Shown one piece after another: positions 15,939 through 24,712 of a DNA stretch of 64,000 nucleotides. Numbering within the stretch: position 1 is the first letter of the stretch; each line of letters begins with the position of its first letter. Both the position numbers and the translations under genes were made by a program. The notes below the pieces were generated by a model. The model was given only the letters and a program-made list of their open reading frames with translations. It did not search any database and was not told where the DNA came from. The stretch spans positions 1 to 64,000 of the forward strand of contig NZ_JAELTJ010000003.1 of the NCBI RefSeq assembly GCF_016428805.1, written 5' to 3'. This stretch comes from Achromobacter sp. ASV32 (lineage in GTDB: Bacteria; Pseudomonadota; Gammaproteobacteria; Burkholderiales; Burkholderiaceae_B).

Positions 15939-18728
15939 CTAGAACCGCACCGCCAACTTCAACACTCCCGACTGCTGCCGATTGCCGCCGCCAAACTGCG
16001 CGTCGTAAGCGACCCCCGCCGTCGTATTCCGCGCAATCGCGACCTCGGCGCCCAGCCCGACCACGGCCGCATTCCGGGCAATCGGCACCCCCGTCACCGA
16101 GAACGTGCTGCCGCCCTCGAAAGCCAGCTCCTGGCGGGGCTTCACATCGCCCATGGCATGGCGCCAGCCCAGCGACGCGGTCACGCGGCCCGGGGCGCCC
16201 TTGGAGTCGAACTCCCACGCCCCGCGCATGCCCAGCGTGGTGCTGGTCACATCGTCGGTATTGCCCGACCCGCGCAGCGCCGCGGATCCGCCCGATTCCT
16301 GGAAGCCGCGCGTGCGCAGCTGGTTCCAGGCCAGGCCGGCATAGGGTTCGATCGTATAGGTATCCCCCAGCGGCAGCTTGTAGCCCAGCTCCGTGAACAG
16401 CTGCGTCGACGAAGCGCTGTAGGAAGACTTGAGCTGCTGGTTCAGGCTGCCGGCCGCGACATTGCGCTTCGTGTCGATGTCATGCCAGGTATAGGCCGCG
16501 CCCGCCATGAAGCGGATGGCGCCGGGACCCGCGGCGAAATTGCGGCCGCCGAACACGCTTGCCGTGTAGCTATCGACGTCGCTGCGCGAGGAGGTGTCCG
16601 CGATCGAGCTGTGGCTGCCGATGTAGCCGACCGCGCCGCCCAGGCGCCAGCCGTTGCCAACGGCGGCATCGCTGCCGACGAACAGGCCGCCGGCCGATTG
16701 GCTGACGCGCGCGGCGTTGCCGTCGCCGCCGAAAGAGCTCCAGTTGCCGAAGGCCTGTGCCCAGACCGGATGGGCGCCGCTTTGCGGCAGGGCGTCGGAC
16801 GACGGCGTGCCCAGCTGGGCGGTCGGCTGTCCGGCGCGTCCCGGCGCGTCGAGGTTGCCGCGCAGGTGGTCCAGCGGCAGCGAACGCACGGTGTCGCTCT
16901 GGCTCTGTAAGACGCTGGCATTGCTGGCGTAGGCTTCGCCGGCCAGCAGCTTGAGCGCCGATTTTGCTTCGGTCGGCGTCATCGTGAGCACCGCGTTGGT
17001 CACCTGGCTGGCGCCGGTGTTCCTGGGCGACGAGATGCCGCTGCCGATCACGGACGAGCCGTTGCCTGCCGGCGGTGTGCCATTGCCCTGGGACGACGAG
17101 CCGTTGCCCGCCACGGGCGGATCTTCCTTGTCCAGGGCATCGCCCACGCTACCTGCGTTGCCCGAGCCGCCGATGCTGCCAATCGGCACGTCGTTGCGCG
17201 TGAGCGTCATGAAGGCGTTCTTGGCGTCGTAGCTGAGGGTGGGGGTCAGGAACGCATAGGCGCTGGAGGCACCCGTGAATCGGCCCTGGATGCCGCCGTC
17301 GGCGGTCAGGATGTTGTAGGTGGTGCTCGGCGCGTAGTTGCCGGCCGGGCCGACGTGGGCGACGGTGCCGTCCAGGTAGGCCACGCCCGTGACGTGGATG
17401 CGGTCGCTGGCGCTGCTGGCCGGATCGGCGTGGACGCGGTAGAGGGTGTCCTGGCCGAAGGTCAGGTTGCCGTTGACGGTGAGGGTGCCGATGGGCGAGC
17501 CATCGTTGCCCGGCGAGATGACGGCGGTGGGGTAGAGGGTGGTGGTGCCGACCTGGCCGACGCCGGCCAGCACGACTTCGCGGCCGATGTCCATGGGGCC
17601 GTTGAGTTTGCCATTGATTTCGAGGGCGCCGTCGGCGATCAGGATGGGGCCGGTCAGGCCGCTGCTGTCGGCGTTCAGGATCAGCGAGCCGGGGCCGGTC
17701 TTGACGAAGCCCTGCGTGCCTTGCAGCGGATTGTTGATCGTGTCGACGAATTGACCCGAGGCATAGGTGCCGTCGCCGACGACGAGGGCGGGCGCATTGC
17801 CGCCGTTTCCGACCAGCGTGATCGGCGCGCCTTGCACGGTGTAGCGGTCGGTGGCGAACTGGATGCCCGACACGCGCACCGGACCGGCGCTGCCATCAAC
17901 GGTGACCGTGCCGGCCGCGCCGGTGAAGATGGCGTAGCCGCCGTCGGGCAGGGCGCCGGTGGCATTGGTGGGGCTGTTCCAGTTGCCGCCGGTTGCGGTC
18001 CAGGTGCCGTTGCCGCCGCCGGCGCGGGTGGCCGATGCCGCGCCGTTGCCGTTCCACAGGTTGGTGGTGCTGGGGCCCAGGATGAGATTGATCTGCTTGT
18101 CGCCGGTCAGTGACTGCAGGGTGGCGCCGGGCAGCGAGTCGCCGGTGACGGTGCCCAGCGTCAGGCCGTTGCCGCTCAGGGTGCCGCCGTACGACATGAT
18201 GCGGTAGTAGCCGCCGTTGACGCCCAGGGTGTTGACCGAGACGTTCAGCGTCGTGTTGTTCAGGGCGACGTTGCCGCCGACGGTGATGTTGTCGCCGGTG
18301 CCGGGTTGGGTAATGGGCAGGCCGGCGTAGCCGGTCTCGAAGTCGAACGCGGCGTTGTTCATCGACAGGTCGCCCTTGACGACGAGGTTGCCGTTGGACA
18401 CGCCGGTCGGGGTGCCGACGGGATAGCCGGGCGCGACACGCGCGTTGCCCGAGACGTTGAGATTGCCGTTGATGGTGCCGAAGCCCGAAACGGTGCCATT
18501 CGATGCCGCGTTGACGTTGCCGGTGAGGGTGACGCCGGCGCCGCCGCCATTGCCGCCGATGACCAGCGTGCCGCCGTTGACGTCAACCCCGCCGGGGTAG
18601 TTGACCGAGCCGTCGAATACCTGGGTATTGCCCGGGGCAACGGTCAGGTCCGCGGCCATGGCGCCGCCGAAGTAGGTGGTGCTGAGGGCGAGCGTCGCGG
18701 TCAGCCATTTGTTCGTGCTATTTATCAA
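15939..18728 (-). CDS. Autotransporter outer-membrane beta-barrel protein (type Va secretion)
   Basis: Protein of 929 residues. A signal peptide (about 1-25, ending GAMA/ADL) leads a Gly/Asn/Thr-rich passenger with beta-helix repeats such as VDVNGGTLVIGGNGGG, INGNLNVSGNARVAPG and ITVGGNVALNNTTLNVSVN. PATR-type segments (GTQGFVKTGPGSLILNADSS) are present. A low-complexity linker of GNGSS/GNGTPP units near residue 520-560 precedes the ~270-residue beta-barrel, which starts near VWAQAFGNWSSFGGDGNA and ends with the consensus terminal Phe (LKLAVRF). No protease or lipase motif and no RGD is seen, so an adhesin or aggregation role is likely. It is monocistronic with a long AT-rich upstream region. 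Confidence 0.93.
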   Translation of the reverse strand: MINSTNKWLTATLALSTTYFGGAMAADLTVAPGNTQVFDGSVNYPGGVDVNGGTLVIGGNGGGAGVTLTGNVNAASNGTVSGFGTINGNLNVSGNARVAPGYPVGTPTGVSNGNLVVKGDLSMNNAAFDFETGYAGLPITQPGTGDNITVGGNVALNNTTLNVSVNTLGVNGGYYRIMSYGGTLSGNGLTLGTVTGDSLPGATLQSLTGDKQINLILGPSTTNLWNGNGAASATRAGGGNGTWTATGGNWNSPTNATGALPDGGYAIFTGAAGTVTVDGSAGPVRVSGIQFATDRYTVQGAPITLVGNGGNAPALVVGDGTYASGQFVDTINNPLQGTQGFVKTGPGSLILNADSSGLTGPILIADGALEINGKLNGPMDIGREVVLAGVGQVGTTTLYPTAVISPGNDGSPIGTLTVNGNLTFGQDTLYRVHADPASSASDRIHVTGVAYLDGTVAHVGPAGNYAPSTTYNILTADGGIQGRFTGASSAYAFLTPTLSYDAKNAFMTLTRNDVPIGSIGGSGNAGSVGDALDKEDPPVAGNGSSSQGNGTPPAGNGSSVIGSGISSPRNTGASQVTNAVLTMTPTEAKSALKLLAGEAYASNASVLQSQSDTVRSLPLDHLRGNLDAPGRAGQPTAQLGTPSSDALPQSGAHPVWAQAFGNWSSFGGDGNAARVSQSAGGLFVGSDAAVGNGWRLGGAVGYIGSHSSIADTSSRSDVDSYTASVFGGRNFAAGPGAIRFMAGAAYTWHDIDTKRNVAAGSLNQQLKSSYSASSTQLFTELGYKLPLGDTYTIEPYAGLAWNQLRTRGFQESGGSAALRGSGNTDDVTSTTLGMRGAWEFDSKGAPGRVTASLGWRHAMGDVKPRQELAFEGGSTFSVTGVPIARNAAVVGLGAEVAIARNTTAGVAYDAQFGGGNRQQSGVLKLAVRF

Positions 18729-19544
18729 AACGGAGGGCCCTTATATATCGATTAATAATCTGAAATCCAAACATTGTTTGTGGCTGCAGACGGGTTGCTG
18801 CATATAGAAACATTTGGCGGGACGAGATGGGTGATCGAAAAAAAGGACGCAATTTATACCAGTTTTTTTGCAGAACGAAGAATTAACCGGGGGATACCAT
18901 CTTGATTATCTCGATATTCAAAATGGATACCAACCGGATCTGTTTTTGGAATGACGACTGGATACCATCCCTGTTATCCAAATGGCGCTTATTGATACAT
19001 TCGATAGCGTTTTTCCCGATGTGGGCCGCTATTGGAAGAATTGCGCAGAATTTCTATTTTTTATTATTGATGAATCTTCGCTGCCGCCTATATCGGGCGA
19101 ATTGAATCAACCCTCTGTTCATTTGCGGACAGCTCGAAGTCGGCGCAGTGGCGGCGTTTATATGAATGGCGAGATATATGGCGATGCGGTGTTGGGCGTG
19201 GGCACCGATTAATCGCACCCTCTATTATCGATTCTTGACCGCGCAGCCGCTTCAGTCGCCCCGCAAAAAACCGCCTTCGTATTTTTCCGTCTGGGTTCAA
19301 TATAAATACGGCGTAATAACATGCAATGCGGATGAAGCCTGTCGTTCCAGAAAACCGGATAGTCGCCGCCATCGCCGACGGCGTCGGCGGCGGGTATCTG
19401 CATGACCGGGGGGCAGCCTGGCGTTGCCGGGACCGGCTCATCGTTATTCAACATGCGGCCCATCGGGGCTGGAGACGACCCGCGTTCAGTGCGGTCCAGG
19501 CTATTTGCGGCGGACGCCCGGCCCTTTACGCCCATCCTCGTCGC
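18729..19544. other. AT-rich intergenic region upstream of the autotransporter
   Basis: About 0.8 kb without a convincing gene and clearly lower in GC than its surroundings. It holds the autotransporter promoter region (poly-T and TATA-rich stretches near 18740-18870) and the GGATACC repeats. Short open frames, for example from the ATG at 18982, lack a ribosome-binding site and any recognisable domain. The end of nadB is at 19545. The base composition suggests horizontally acquired or heavily regulated DNA (inference). Confidence 0.5.
18892..18979. repeat. Repeated GGATACCATC...TTATC boxes
   Basis: A 20-bp element occurs twice, at 18892-18911 and 18960-18979: GGATACCATC, four variable bases, then TTATC followed by T or C. 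A third partial copy, GGATACCA, is at 18925-18932. Starts are 33 and 35 bp apart, on about the same DNA face. They lie 160-250 bp upstream of the autotransporter start and may be regulator-binding sites. Confidence 0.55.
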
Positions 19545-21074
19545 TCACCCGACGCCGCACCAGGGTCTGTCGGCATTGAAATGCGCCCCGCGACTGCCGC
19601 ACTGCGCAATGGCATCGTGCACGATCAGCGTGGCCACCTGTGCCAGGTTGCGTAGCTCCAGCAAGGCCATACTGGTTCCATCGCGATCGCAATACGCCTT
19701 GATCTGCGCCGTCAGCGCGCCGATCTGGCTTTTGGCCCGCAGCAAGCCGGCGTCGGTGCGCACGACGCCGACCTCCAGGCTCATCAGGCGCCGCAGGGTG
19801 GCGCGCAGTGCCTCTGCATGCTGGCGGGGCTGAGCATCTGGCTCTTGCGCGCGGGTAGGCGCCGCAGGGGCATGACGAACGCTTGCCGCCGGTCGCAGCA
19901 GGATGTCCCGGGCCGCGGATCGGCCCATGACCACGCATTCCAGCAATGAGTTGCTGGCCAGGCGGTTGGCGCCATGCAGGCCGGTGCAGGCGGCTTCGCC
20001 CACGGCGTACAGATTGGCGACTTCGGTGCGGCCTGCGGTATCCGCGACGATTCCGCCGCAGGTGTAGTGGGCGGTGGGGGCCACGGGGATGGGATCGACG
20101 GCCATATCGATGCCGAGCGCCTGGCAATGGGCGTGAATGGTAGGAAAGTGCGTCAGCAGGAAGTCGCGGGGGCGGTGGCGGATATCGAGATGGACGCAGT
20201 CCAGGCCGTGGCGCCGCATTTCGTGGTGGATGGCACGGGCGACGATGTCGCGCGGCGCCAGTTCGGCGCGCGGGTCATGGTCAGACATGAAGCGTTGCCC
20301 GCCGGGCAGCCGCAACAGGCCTCCTTCTCCGCGCACGGCTTCGGAGATCAGGAAGCCGCCGCTCTGGGGATGATGCAGGCCGGTGGGATGAAATTGCGTG
20401 AATGCCATGTTGGCGATGCGGCAGCCGGCGCGCCAGGCCATGGCGATTCCGTCTCCGGTGGCGGATGGGGGAGCGCTGGTGGTGTCATAGACCTGTCCGG
20501 CGCCGCCGCTGGCCAGTATGACGTGAGAGGCCATCACGTCAACGTACCGGGCGTGTTCGATATCGAGCAGACGAACGCCCTGGCACGGTGTGCCCGATGC
20601 GCCGCGCTGGATCACGTCGATGGCGAAATGCCGTGGCAGCAGCGTGATGCCCGGTTGACGCCGGACCCGATCATGCAGCGCATCCATGATGCAGCGCCCG
20701 GTGGCATCGGCGCTGTGCACGATGCGCCGGCGTCCGTGGCCGCCTTCCTGTGTCAGATGCAAGGCGTCGCCCGCGCGCGTAAAGCCCACGCCCTGGTGTT
20801 GCAGCCAGGCGATCGCATCGCGAGCCTGCGCGATGATCTGTCGGGCTGCCGTTGCATCGGACAGGCCGGCGCCCGCGGTCAGGGTGTCTCGCACATGGTC
20901 GGCCACGCTGTCCTCGAGCGCGAGCGGGGCGGCGATGCCGCCTTGGGCCCGAGGGCTTGCGCCATCCATGAGGGGGCCTTTGGCAACCAGGGCAACGCGC
21001 CGCCGGGGCGCCAGTTCCAGCGCCGCAGCCATGCCGGCGAGTCCGCTGCCGATGATGATGACGTCGAATTCCAT
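19545..21074 (-). CDS. nadB: L-aspartate oxidase
   Basis: Flavoenzyme of 509 residues oxidising L-aspartate to iminoaspartate, the first step of de novo NAD synthesis. The FAD-binding motif is at the N-terminus (MEFDVIIIGSGLAGMAAALE), followed by GASPRAQGGIA, the conserved AFTQFHPTGLHHP, SEAVRGEGGLL and HYTCGGIVADTAGRT with GANRLASNSLLECVV. The start at 21074 gives the standard NadB N-terminus; the longer in-frame reading upstream overlaps nadA and has no similarity. It follows nadA by 37 bp on the same strand, and the iminoaspartate it makes is consumed by NadA. nadC is not in the window. Confidence 0.95.
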   Translation of the reverse strand: MEFDVIIIGSGLAGMAAALELAPRRRVALVAKGPLMDGASPRAQGGIAAPLALEDSVADHVRDTLTAGAGLSDATAARQIIAQARDAIAWLQHQGVGFTRAGDALHLTQEGGHGRRRIVHSADATGRCIMDALHDRVRRQPGITLLPRHFAIDVIQRGASGTPCQGVRLLDIEHARYVDVMASHVILASGGAGQVYDTTSAPPSATGDGIAMAWRAGCRIANMAFTQFHPTGLHHPQSGGFLISEAVRGEGGLLRLPGGQRFMSDHDPRAELAPRDIVARAIHHEMRRHGLDCVHLDIRHRPRDFLLTHFPTIHAHCQALGIDMAVDPIPVAPTAHYTCGGIVADTAGRTEVANLYAVGEAACTGLHGANRLASNSLLECVVMGRSAARDILLRPAASVRHAPAAPTRAQEPDAQPRQHAEALRATLRRLMSLEVGVVRTDAGLLRAKSQIGALTAQIKAYCDRDGTSMALLELRNLAQVATLIVHDAIAQCGSRGAHFNADRPWCGVG

Positions 21075-21111
21075 GGCGATCTTTTTTCTGAAGAGGCGGC
21101 CAGAGAGCGTT

Positions 21112-22197
21112 TCAGGCCGGGCCGACGTGCGCGAAGAGCGCGGTGTCCCGCGCCATGTCGCCGCTGGTGCGCACGCGGCGCTTGCGTTCGTCCGCGAAGG
21201 CAAGCATGCGTTCGATGGGGGCCTTGGCGCGTTCGCCCAGAGCGGGGTCAAGCATGATTTGGTTGCGGCCGTGCTCCAGGGTGTCAGCCAGGCGCGCCAG
21301 CGTATTCATGGCCATCCAGGGGCATACGCCGCAGCTTTTGCAGGTGGCGCTGTCGCCCGCCGTGGGCGCGGCGATGAAGACCTTGCCGGGCGCCTGGACC
21401 CGCATCTTGTGCAGGATGCCCTGGTCGGTGGCCACGATCAGCTGCTGCGCTTCGAGTTCCCGAGCGGCCTGGATCAGCTGCGTGGTCGAGCCCACCACGT
21501 CGGCCTGGGCCAGGACCGATTGCGGCGACTCCGGGTGTGCGAGGACGCGGGCCTGCGGGTGTTGCGCGCGCAGCAGCTCCAGTTCGGTGCCCTTGAATTC
21601 GTCATGGACGACGCAGGCCCCTGGCCACAACAGCATGTCGGCGCCGGTTTGGCGCTGGACGTAGTGTCCCAGGTGCTTGTCGGGCGCCCACAGGATTTTC
21701 CGGCCCTGGGCATGCAGGTGCGCGATCACGTCCAGGGCGATGGATGAGGTGACGACCCAATCGGCGCGCGCCTTGACTGCGGCGCTGGTGTTGGCATAGA
21801 CCACCACGGTGCGTTCAGGGTGGGCATCGCACCAGGCCGCAAAATCGGGTGCCGGGCAGCCCAGGTCGAGGGAACAGGTCGCGTCCAGGTCAGGCATGAG
21901 GACACGTTTGGCGGGGCTGAGGATCTTGGCGGTTTCGCCCATGAAACGCACCCCGGCGACCACCAGGGTCTCGGCGGGATGATCCCGTCCAAAACGCGCC
22001 ATTTCCAGGGAATCGCCGACGCAGCCGCCGGTGGCCTCGGCCAGGTCCTGCAGCGCGGCGTCGACGTAGTAGTGGGCGACTAGCACCGCGCGGTGGCGGG
22101 CGAGCAGCGCCCGGAGGTCTGCGGTCAACGCGGAGGCCTGGGTCGGGTGGGAAGCTCCCTCGGGCGGGTTGTCGGCACGGCGGGGGTGGGGGGACAT
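21112..22197 (-). CDS. nadA: Quinolinate synthase
   Basis: 4Fe-4S enzyme of 361 residues condensing iminoaspartate with dihydroxyacetone phosphate to quinolinate. Family motifs are intact: [70 protein letters not shown] and the cluster region [13 protein letters not shown]. The ATG at 22197 is preferred because GGAG lies eight bases upstream; an ATG six bases earlier is too close to it. An N-terminal extension rich in Pro is short and probably disordered. A dyad at 22265-22285 in the promoter region is a likely operator for the nadAB unit. Confidence 0.95.
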   Translation of the reverse strand: MSPHPRRADNPPEGASHPTQASALTADLRALLARHRAVLVAHYYVDAALQDLAEATGGCVGDSLEMARFGRDHPAETLVVAGVRFMGETAKILSPAKRVLMPDLDATCSLDLGCPAPDFAAWCDAHPERTVVVYANTSAAVKARADWVVTSSIALDVIAHLHAQGRKILWAPDKHLGHYVQRQTGADMLLWPGACVVHDEFKGTELELLRAQHPQARVLAHPESPQSVLAQADVVGSTTQLIQAARELEAQQLIVATDQGILHKMRVQAPGKVFIAAPTAGDSATCKSCGVCPWMAMNTLARLADTLEHGRNQIMLDPALGERAKAPIERMLAFADERKRRVRTSGDMARDTALFAHVGPA

Positions 22198-22264
22198 GGG
22201 CATCGCTCCATTTCTGATGGCGCACGCATGGGGTGAGCGTCACGCCGGTCACGTGCGAGTCATA

Positions 22265-22285
22265 TTATGCTTAAAACGAGCATAA
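22265..22285. promoter_or_regulatory. Dyad operator upstream of nadA (NadQ-like)
   Basis: TTATGCT and AGCATAA form a perfect 7-bp inverted repeat with a 7-base spacer. It lies about 70 bp before nadA, within the stretch where a CATAAT -10-like hexamer occurs on the minus strand. In related Betaproteobacteria the repressor NadQ controls nadABC; assigning this site to NadQ is inference. The rest of 22198-22577 contains no gene. Confidence 0.6.
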
Positions 22286-22577
22286 GTCACTTGGGCTGCG
22301 CTGACGCGTCGGAATTGCGGTGCTGGCAATGATGCTTTTGGCGTGGCGTACAGGCGGCAGAGATCACGAACGGGGCCGCCTGCCTCTTGGCAGACACCGC
22401 CTTCGTGCCGGGATAGCACGCACGCCACGATGCAGGGGCGAAGAGGAAACCGGCCCAGGGCCTGGCGCCCGGAACGTTGCGCGGGGACCGTGTTGGTCGT
22501 GCGGTATAGTCCACGACAACCGGCTTCACTGCCCTGGGCGACCACAAAGTCGATTTGACACTCACCCTTCTGCACAC

Positions 22578-23147
22578 ATGCGCTCGCAACATCCCCCACG
22601 TGGTGGCGTACTGCTGCTGATTGACTTGCAGCGCGCCATTGACCATCCCAGTTGGGGCGAGCGAAATAACCTCGATGCGGAGCGACAAGTAGGACGGCTC
22701 CTTGCCCATTGGCGTAGCCAGGGCTGGCCTGTCTGGCACGTCCGCCACGACTCGACAGATCCCGCATCACACTACCGGCCAGGCCAGCCAGGACATGCAT
22801 TCAAGCAAGAGACCGCGCCTATCGCCGGAGAATTGGTCATTCCGAAACGGACGAACAGTGCGTTTATCGGAACCGACCTGGAAGAAAGGCTTCGCGCCAA
22901 TGGCTTTCACACATTGGTCGTGGCGGGAGTCATCACGAACAATTCCGTTGAGGCAACGGTCCGCATGGCCGGCAACCTTGGTTTCCAGGCATGGCTCGTG
23001 GCCGACGGTTGCTTCACCTTTGCACGCAAAGACTGGAATGGGTCACCGAGAAGCGCCGAGGACGTTCACGCCATGTCGCTTGCGAACCTTGACGCCGAGT
23101 ATTGCACCGTCATCGCTGCAGATGCGCTGTTAAGCGCTCTCGGCTGA
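22578..23147 (+). CDS. Isochorismatase-like hydrolase fold protein, Cys replaced by Ser
   Basis: Cytosolic protein of 189 residues of the isochorismatase/cysteine-hydrolase superfamily. The catalytic Asp (VLLLIDLQRAI) and Lys (VIPKRTNSAFIG) are present. At the position of the nucleophilic Cys the sequence is GVITNNSVEATVRMAGNLG, i.e. Ser instead of Cys. Isochorismatases proper use a Gly there, whereas nicotinamidases and biurea- or carbamate-type hydrolases need the Cys, so amidase activity is doubtful. The gene diverges from nadAB, and nicotinamidases belong to this superfamily, but I would not call it PncA. No strong ribosome-binding site is visible. Confidence 0.82.
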   Translation: MRSQHPPRGGVLLLIDLQRAIDHPSWGERNNLDAERQVGRLLAHWRSQGWPVWHVRHDSTDPASHYRPGQPGHAFKQETAPIAGELVIPKRTNSAFIGTDLEERLRANGFHTLVVAGVITNNSVEATVRMAGNLGFQAWLVADGCFTFARKDWNGSPRSAEDVHAMSLANLDAEYCTVIAADALLSALG

Positions 23148-23271
23148 CGCAGGCCGGCACCCGAGGCGGGGCTTGACCCCGATAATGGGGCTTGCCCAAG
23201 CTTGTCCTGCCCGGTGTCCATTCGGAGTGCGTCGGCACGGCGTTGACCCGCCCATCGAAAGGGTAAGGGGG

Positions 23272-23306
23272 GCGCGGAACAAAATGCGACCGACTTTGTT
23301 CCGCGC
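23272..23306. terminator. Perfect 12-bp inverted repeat between convergent genes
   Basis: GCGCGGAACAAA and TTTGTTCCGCGC flank an 11-base loop, 22 bp before the msrA stop. The position between convergent genes suggests a shared terminator, reading T-rich in both directions only weakly. A 9-bp direct repeat GCGACCGAC (23286-23294 and 23305-23313) overlaps it. Confidence 0.5.
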
Positions 23307-23327
23307 GACCGACGCTATTTCCCGTTT

Positions 23328-24017
23328 TCAATTCACCAGAACCGGCTTGTCCCGATACATGGCCGGAAAGGTCTTGGCCAGGTTCTCCACCTTCGGCACG
23401 TCATTGACCATGATGTACATGCTGTACGGATGCCGCGCCAGATAGTCCTGGTGGTACCCCTCGGCGGGATAGAAGGCCTTTAGCGGCTCGACCGTGGTGG
23501 CCAGGGCCTTGGGATACACCCCCGCCTTGTCCAGCTGCGCGATGTAGGCCTCGGCCACCTTGCGCTGGCTGTCGTTGGCCGGGAACACGGTGGACCGGTA
23601 TTGCGTGCCGCTGTCCGGCCCCTGGCGGTTCAGCTGGGTCGGGTCGTGCGCCACTGAAAAATAGATCTGCAGCAGCTGGCCGTAGGTGACCTGCTTGGGG
23701 TCGTAGGTGATTTCGACCGATTCGGCGTGGCCGCTGCGGCCGCCGCTGACGGTGTCGTAGTCGGCGGTGGACGCCTGACCGCCGGCATAGCCGGACACCG
23801 CGGAGGTGACACCTTTGACGTGCTGGAATACGGCCTGTACGCCCCAGAAGCAACCGCCCGCGATGACGGCTTTTTCCTGGCCGGTGGCCGCGGGTTCGTC
23901 GACGGCGGGCGGCGGGATGATGAAGGCGCGTTCGGCGGCGCCGGCCGCGCCGGCGAACAGGCTGCCAGCGGTGACCAGGGCGGCGCAGACCGCGCGGGGC
24001 AGGGTGCGGATAAACAT
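23328..24017 (-). CDS. msrA: Exported peptide-methionine (S)-S-oxide reductase
   Basis: Enzyme of 229 residues reducing the S-epimer of methionine sulfoxide in proteins. A signal peptide (RTLPRAVCAALVTAGSLFAG, cleavage near GAAGAA) sends it to the periplasm, unlike the usual cytosolic MsrA. The catalytic motif is GGCFWGVQAVFQHVKGV; conserved AVSGYAGG, DYDTVSGGRSGHAESVEI and the C-terminal HQDYLARHP are present. It is the last of five same-strand genes (cytochrome b, molybdoenzyme, Met-rich protein, msrB, msrA), all predicted to act in or at the periplasm. AGGAA precedes the ATG. How electrons reach the periplasmic enzyme is not visible here. Confidence 0.93.
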   Translation of the reverse strand: MFIRTLPRAVCAALVTAGSLFAGAAGAAERAFIIPPPAVDEPAATGQEKAVIAGGCFWGVQAVFQHVKGVTSAVSGYAGGQASTADYDTVSGGRSGHAESVEITYDPKQVTYGQLLQIYFSVAHDPTQLNRQGPDSGTQYRSTVFPANDSQRKVAEAYIAQLDKAGVYPKALATTVEPLKAFYPAEGYHQDYLARHPYSMYIMVNDVPKVENLAKTFPAMYRDKPVLVN

Positions 24018-24054
24018 GATGCGGATTCCTGTACAGAAAAGACGCGGGCCGGGG

Positions 24055-24561
24055 TCAGGCCTGCGGGGTGAAGCGCATGGCTACGCCGTTCATGCAGTAG
24101 CGCAGGCCGGTGGGGCGCGGGCCGTCATCGAAGACGTGGCCCAGGTGGCCGCCGCAGTTGCTGCAGTTGACGGCGGTGCGGGTCATGCCGAAGCTGCGGT
24201 CTTCCAGCGTGGTCACGGCGTGTTCCAGCGGTTGCCAGAAGCTGGGCCAGCCGGTGCCGCTATCGAATTTGGTGGCCGAGGAAAACAGCTTCTGGGCGCA
24301 GCCGGCGCAGGCGAAGGTGCCGGCGCGGTGTTCGTCGTTCAGGGGGCTGGTGTAGGGCCGTTCGGTGCCCTCGCGGCGCAGCACGTCGTATTGCGCGGCG
24401 GTCAGCTTGGCGCGCCATTCGGCGTCGGTGAGCGTGTAGGGGTAGGTCTGTGCCTGGGTTGGCGCGGCGCGCGCCCCGCTGGCGCCCAGCAAGGGGGCCA
24501 GCCCGGCGGCCGCGGCAGCCGCGCCGCCAGCGCCGAGGAAATGCCTGCGTGTCAGTCTCAT
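24055..24561 (-). CDS. msrB: Tat-exported peptide-methionine (R)-S-oxide reductase
   Basis: Enzyme of 168 residues reducing the R-epimer of methionine sulfoxide. The N-terminus (RLTRRHFLGAGGAAAAAAGL) is a twin-arginine signal, consistent with export of a folded zinc protein. Zinc-binding pairs FACAGC and VNCSNC are intact, as are SGTGWPSFWQP and the catalytic Cys in RYCMNGVAM. The ATG has GGAG six bases upstream. Together with the exported MsrA it covers both sulfoxide epimers. It is encoded directly downstream of the Met-rich repeat protein, which is a natural substrate candidate. Confidence 0.95.
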   Translation of the reverse strand: MRLTRRHFLGAGGAAAAAAGLAPLLGASGARAAPTQAQTYPYTLTDAEWRAKLTAAQYDVLRREGTERPYTSPLNDEHRAGTFACAGCAQKLFSSATKFDSGTGWPSFWQPLEHAVTTLEDRSFGMTRTAVNCSNCGGHLGHVFDDGPRPTGLRYCMNGVAMRFTPQA

Positions 24562-24712
24562 GACGTGCTCCGTATGCGTGATGCCGGCCGGGTCGGCGGG
24601 CCGAGCGCTATCGGGCGGTTCTGCCCGGGGCCGCGCGGGCCAGACAGGGCCGATTTGCCCGAGGCGGATCGGCCCCCCGGGGGGATAGGCCCCGGGGCGA
24701 TCCGTGCCATCC

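Noticed and set aside
18982-19212. Possible 76-residue protein in the AT-rich region
   Set aside because: No ribosome-binding site, no recognisable domain, and codon use unlike neighbouring genes; kept only as part of the non-coding region.
21075-21251. N-terminal extension of NadB by 59 residues
   Set aside because: The extra part overlaps nadA, is Arg/Pro/Ser-rich and has no family similarity; the MEFDVIIIG start is standard.
22578-23147. Assignment as nicotinamidase PncA because of the nadAB neighbour
   Set aside because: The catalytic Cys is replaced by Ser and the metal-binding DxHxxxH pattern of PncA is not present.
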